DNA of 64,000 nt. It comes from Epinephelus fuscoguttatus (taxonomy: Eukaryota > Chordata > Actinopteri > Perciformes > Serranidae). The DNA lies in contig NC_064754.1 of the NCBI RefSeq assembly GCF_011397635.1, forward strand, positions 30,546,543-30,610,542, given 5' to 3'. The position numbers were made by a program, and so were the translations under genes. This document shows positions 58,927 through 64,000 of this stretch, piece by piece; positions within the stretch are counted from its first letter, which is position 1; each line of letters starts with the position of its first letter. The notes beneath the pieces are model-generated. The model worked only from the letters and a program-made list of their open reading frames with translations. It had not been told where the DNA came from and searched no databases.

Positions 58927-61512
58927 TAATAATACATTTTATTTGTTTGGCGCCTTTCAAGGCACTCAAGGTCGCCTTACAAGTAAATAATAGAAAACAT
59001 AAGAACAGTACAGTAGCAAATAATAAATATACAAATAACAAGCATGCAGAACATAGAAATAGCAAAATAAATGTATAAGTAATAAATATAGAGAACATAC
59101 AAATAGAGGTGGCTAAACGGATGGATAAACTATTTGGATTAAAGAGAGTAGGCAGTTTTGAAGAGGTGTGTCTTGAGGTGTGACTTGAAGGTATCAACTG
59201 AGTCCAGATTACGGATGTGTAGTGGGAGAGTGTTCCAAAGTCTGGGAGCTGAGCAGCTAAAAGCTCGAGCACCAAAAGAACTGAGTTTGAAAGGAGGTGT
59301 GGTGAGCAGAGTAGCCGATGAAGAACGGAGTGGACGAGGGGGGATATATGGGTGAAGCATGTTAGAGAGTTAATATTGTATTCTTTGCTGGACAGGGAGT
59401 CAATGGAGCTGGGTTCTGGATGGTTTGTAAACGGTGAATGAGTTTGTGTGGTAGACCGGTGAAAAGGGAGTTACAATAATCCAAATGAGAGGTGACCAGT
59501 GCATTGATGAGGACTACTGTAGAATGCTGAGAAAGGGAGGGGCAGAGTCTGGAGATATTACGGAGATGAAAAAATGTGGTGGTGTTGTTGATGTGGGAGG
59601 TAAATAAAAGGGTACTGTCTAGAATAACACCAAGGCTTTTAACTTGTGATGTGGTGGGGAGCAAACAGCCGCTGATGGGAATACTGTGGGGGTGGGCTTT
59701 GGAGAGTGATGACTTGGATCCAATGAGGAGAACCTCACTTTTATTGGTGTTGAGTTTGAGCATGTTATTTGACATCCAGTTATTGATGGCTTGCAGGCAG
59801 TCAGTGAGGGCAGCTGGGGGTGAGGTAAACTTAGGTTTAGTGGAAATGTAAATTTGGGTGTCATCGGCATAACAATGGAAGTGGATACCAAAGTGATGGA
59901 GAATATTGCCAGCGGGGAGGATATAGATGATGAAGAGAAGAGGGCCTAGCACTGAACCTTGTGGAACACCGTGAGTCAGTAGTGAGGGTGACAATCTGGT
60001 GTTTTGGCCTTGAATGAACTGTGAACGGTCGGACAGGTATGAATGGAACCAGAGAAGAGCAGTACCAGAGACCCCAGTGCCAGCCAAGCGATCGAGGAGG
60101 ATTGAGTGAGATATAGTGTCGAAGGCGGAACTGAGGTCAAGGAGTATGAGAATGGTGAGGGGACCAGAATCTGCTGCTAGAAGAAGATCATTTGTTATTT
60201 GAATGAGAGCTGTTTCTGTGCTGTGATTGCGATGGAAACCGGACTGAAATGGCTCCAGGAGGTTGTTTATTGACAGATGGTCTTGGAGTTGGGCTACTGT
60301 GCATTCTATGACTTTAGAGATGAAAGCGAGGTTGGAGATGGGTCGATAGTTGTTGAGTTCATTTGGATCTAGACCAGGTTTCTTTAATATGGGTGTGACT
60401 GAGGCAGTTTTGAGAGAGGAAGGAACAGTACCAGTTGAGAGGGAGGAGTGCAGGATTTGTGTAATGAGGGGGGAGAGCGAGGGGAGACAAGCGTTGACCA
60501 GTGGAGTTGGAAGTGGATCAATTGGGCAAGTGGAGGACCTGGAAGATATGATCAGTTGGGATACTTTTTGTGTGGAGGGCAGACAGAAGGCAGACAAGGT
60601 ACTGGTGAGCTGGACATTATTAATAAACCAAGGAGTGTTAGACTGAGAGGAGAAGGGAGGAGCAAACTGCTGATGTATGGAGTAGACTTTGTGGTGTAGG
60701 AAGTCCAGGAATTGCTGACACTGTAGAACTGACGTAAAGTGGGAGGTCATTACTTTGGGCTTGAGCAGTTTGTTTTTAGTGGAAAATAGAGTCCTGGTGT
60801 TGTTGCCGTCTTGTTGGATGATTTTGGAGTAATAGGCAGACTTGGCAGTGTTTAAAGCAGTCTTGTAAGAGTCGATGTGGTCCGAGTACATTTGACGGTG
60901 AGCAGTGAGTCCAGTTCTTTTGGCGAGGTGCTCAAGGCAGCGGCCGTGTGTTTTAAGTTGACGGAGCTCGGAGGTAAACCAGGGAGCAGATGAAGAAAAG
61001 GTCACAGTGCGGGTTTTCAAAGGGGCCAGGGTGTCCAGTGCAGAGAGTAGCGTGCTGTTGTAATGCTCAACAAGGTCAGCAGTAGAGAAAAGGTGTGAGT
61101 GAGAGATTGACGTTGAAATTAGACTGTTCAGGTCAGTGATATTGATGTTCTTGAGATTATGGAAGGAAATGGTGCGCTCGTGAGGGGATTTGCAAACTGG
61201 GAGGTAGACATCGAAAGTTAGGAGTTGTGAGTTTGTGATCAGAAAGTGGAAGTTCTGTACCAGAGATTAAATGGGGCAATGCCAGAGCAGCAGATCAAGT
61301 CCAAAATGTGACCCTTGTTGTGGGTTGGGAATTTAACATACTGAGTGAGCTCAAAGCTGTTGAGAGTTGAGATAAAGTCCATGGAGAAGGTGTCATTATC
61401 GTTGTCAACATAAATGTTAAAATCCCCGGTTAATATTATGTTTGGAGTGGTGAAGTTAAAAGAACAGTCTATAAAAACAGACAAAAAAACAACACAAGTC
61501 ACATACACTATT
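58886..61512 (-). mobile_element. L2/CR1-group LINE, 5' truncated, minus strand
   Basis: Read on the minus strand, the order is: end of the endonuclease domain (61239-61508, with ILTGDFNIYVD and HILDLICC), a linker, the reverse transcriptase in one uninterrupted 552-codon frame (61020-59362), then a C-terminal piece (59360-59139, GARAFSCSAPRLWNTLPLHI, SLKTHLFK-type end). RT landmarks are NNYRPISNLAFISKVIE, the FQSGFHRNHSTETAL segment, LDLSSAFDTISH, HGVPQGSVLGPLLF and YADDTQIY (catalytic Asp pair). The 3' UTR ends with GCGACCTTGAGTGCCTTGAA (complement) and an ATT-type tail at 58886-58930. Breaks lie in the endonuclease-RT link and near the RT end, so the copy is not functional. The long open RT suggests moderate age. 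Confidence 0.88.

Positions 61513-64000
<2,488 letters not shown>

Overview
This window is vertebrate nuclear DNA, almost certainly from a ray-finned (teleost) fish, probably a percomorph. Genes are split by GT-AG introns. The coding exons closely resemble human GPRC5B, KNOP1, EXOSC1, PGAM1 and PI4K2A, and the repeats are of teleost type (Rex3/RTE-like and L2-like LINEs, short TTAA-flanked elements, CA and pentanucleotide arrays). I saw no bacterial, plasmid, CRISPR, tRNA or rRNA feature and no retroviral or LTR element. All reading was by eye, so family names rest on recalled motifs and splice sites on GT/AG plus frame continuity.

Layout. 1-5.7 kb: repeat-rich DNA with a decayed Rex3-like LINE. 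5.8-22.2 kb: a segmental duplication carrying two LITAF-type genes, one intact (10078-11659) and one with an in-frame TGA (21247-22079). Between them lie a P2X7-type C-terminal-domain remnant split by a 150-bp hairpin, a 1-kb inverted-repeat element and LINE tails. 22.2-28.5 kb: AT-rich, mostly unassigned. 28.6-36.4 kb: gprc5b (+). Its long intron holds a 650-bp GGATA-type array, a short TTAA element and, abutting it, a 1.8-kb TTAA-flanked element with a P2X7-like open frame. 41.1-45.8 kb: knop1 (+). 46.2-51.3 kb: exosc1 (-), convergent with knop1. 54.5-57.7 kb: pgam1 (-). 58.9-61.5 kb: an L2-like LINE (-). 62.07 kb to the end: first exon and part of intron 1 of pi4k2a (+).

How the genes fit. 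They are unrelated housekeeping and signalling genes: an endolysosomal membrane zinc protein (LITAF type), an orphan class C receptor (gprc5b), a lysine-rich nucleolar protein (knop1), the CSL4 cap subunit of the RNA exosome (exosc1), a glycolytic mutase (pgam1) and a type II PI 4-kinase (pi4k2a). The order joins a block known from human 16p12 (GPRC5B-KNOP1) to one known from 10q24 (EXOSC1-PGAM1-PI4K2A). The most unusual observations are the two P2X7-like domain fragments associated with inverted repeats, the duplicated exon pair in knop1, and the tandem LITAF pair in which one copy is broken.
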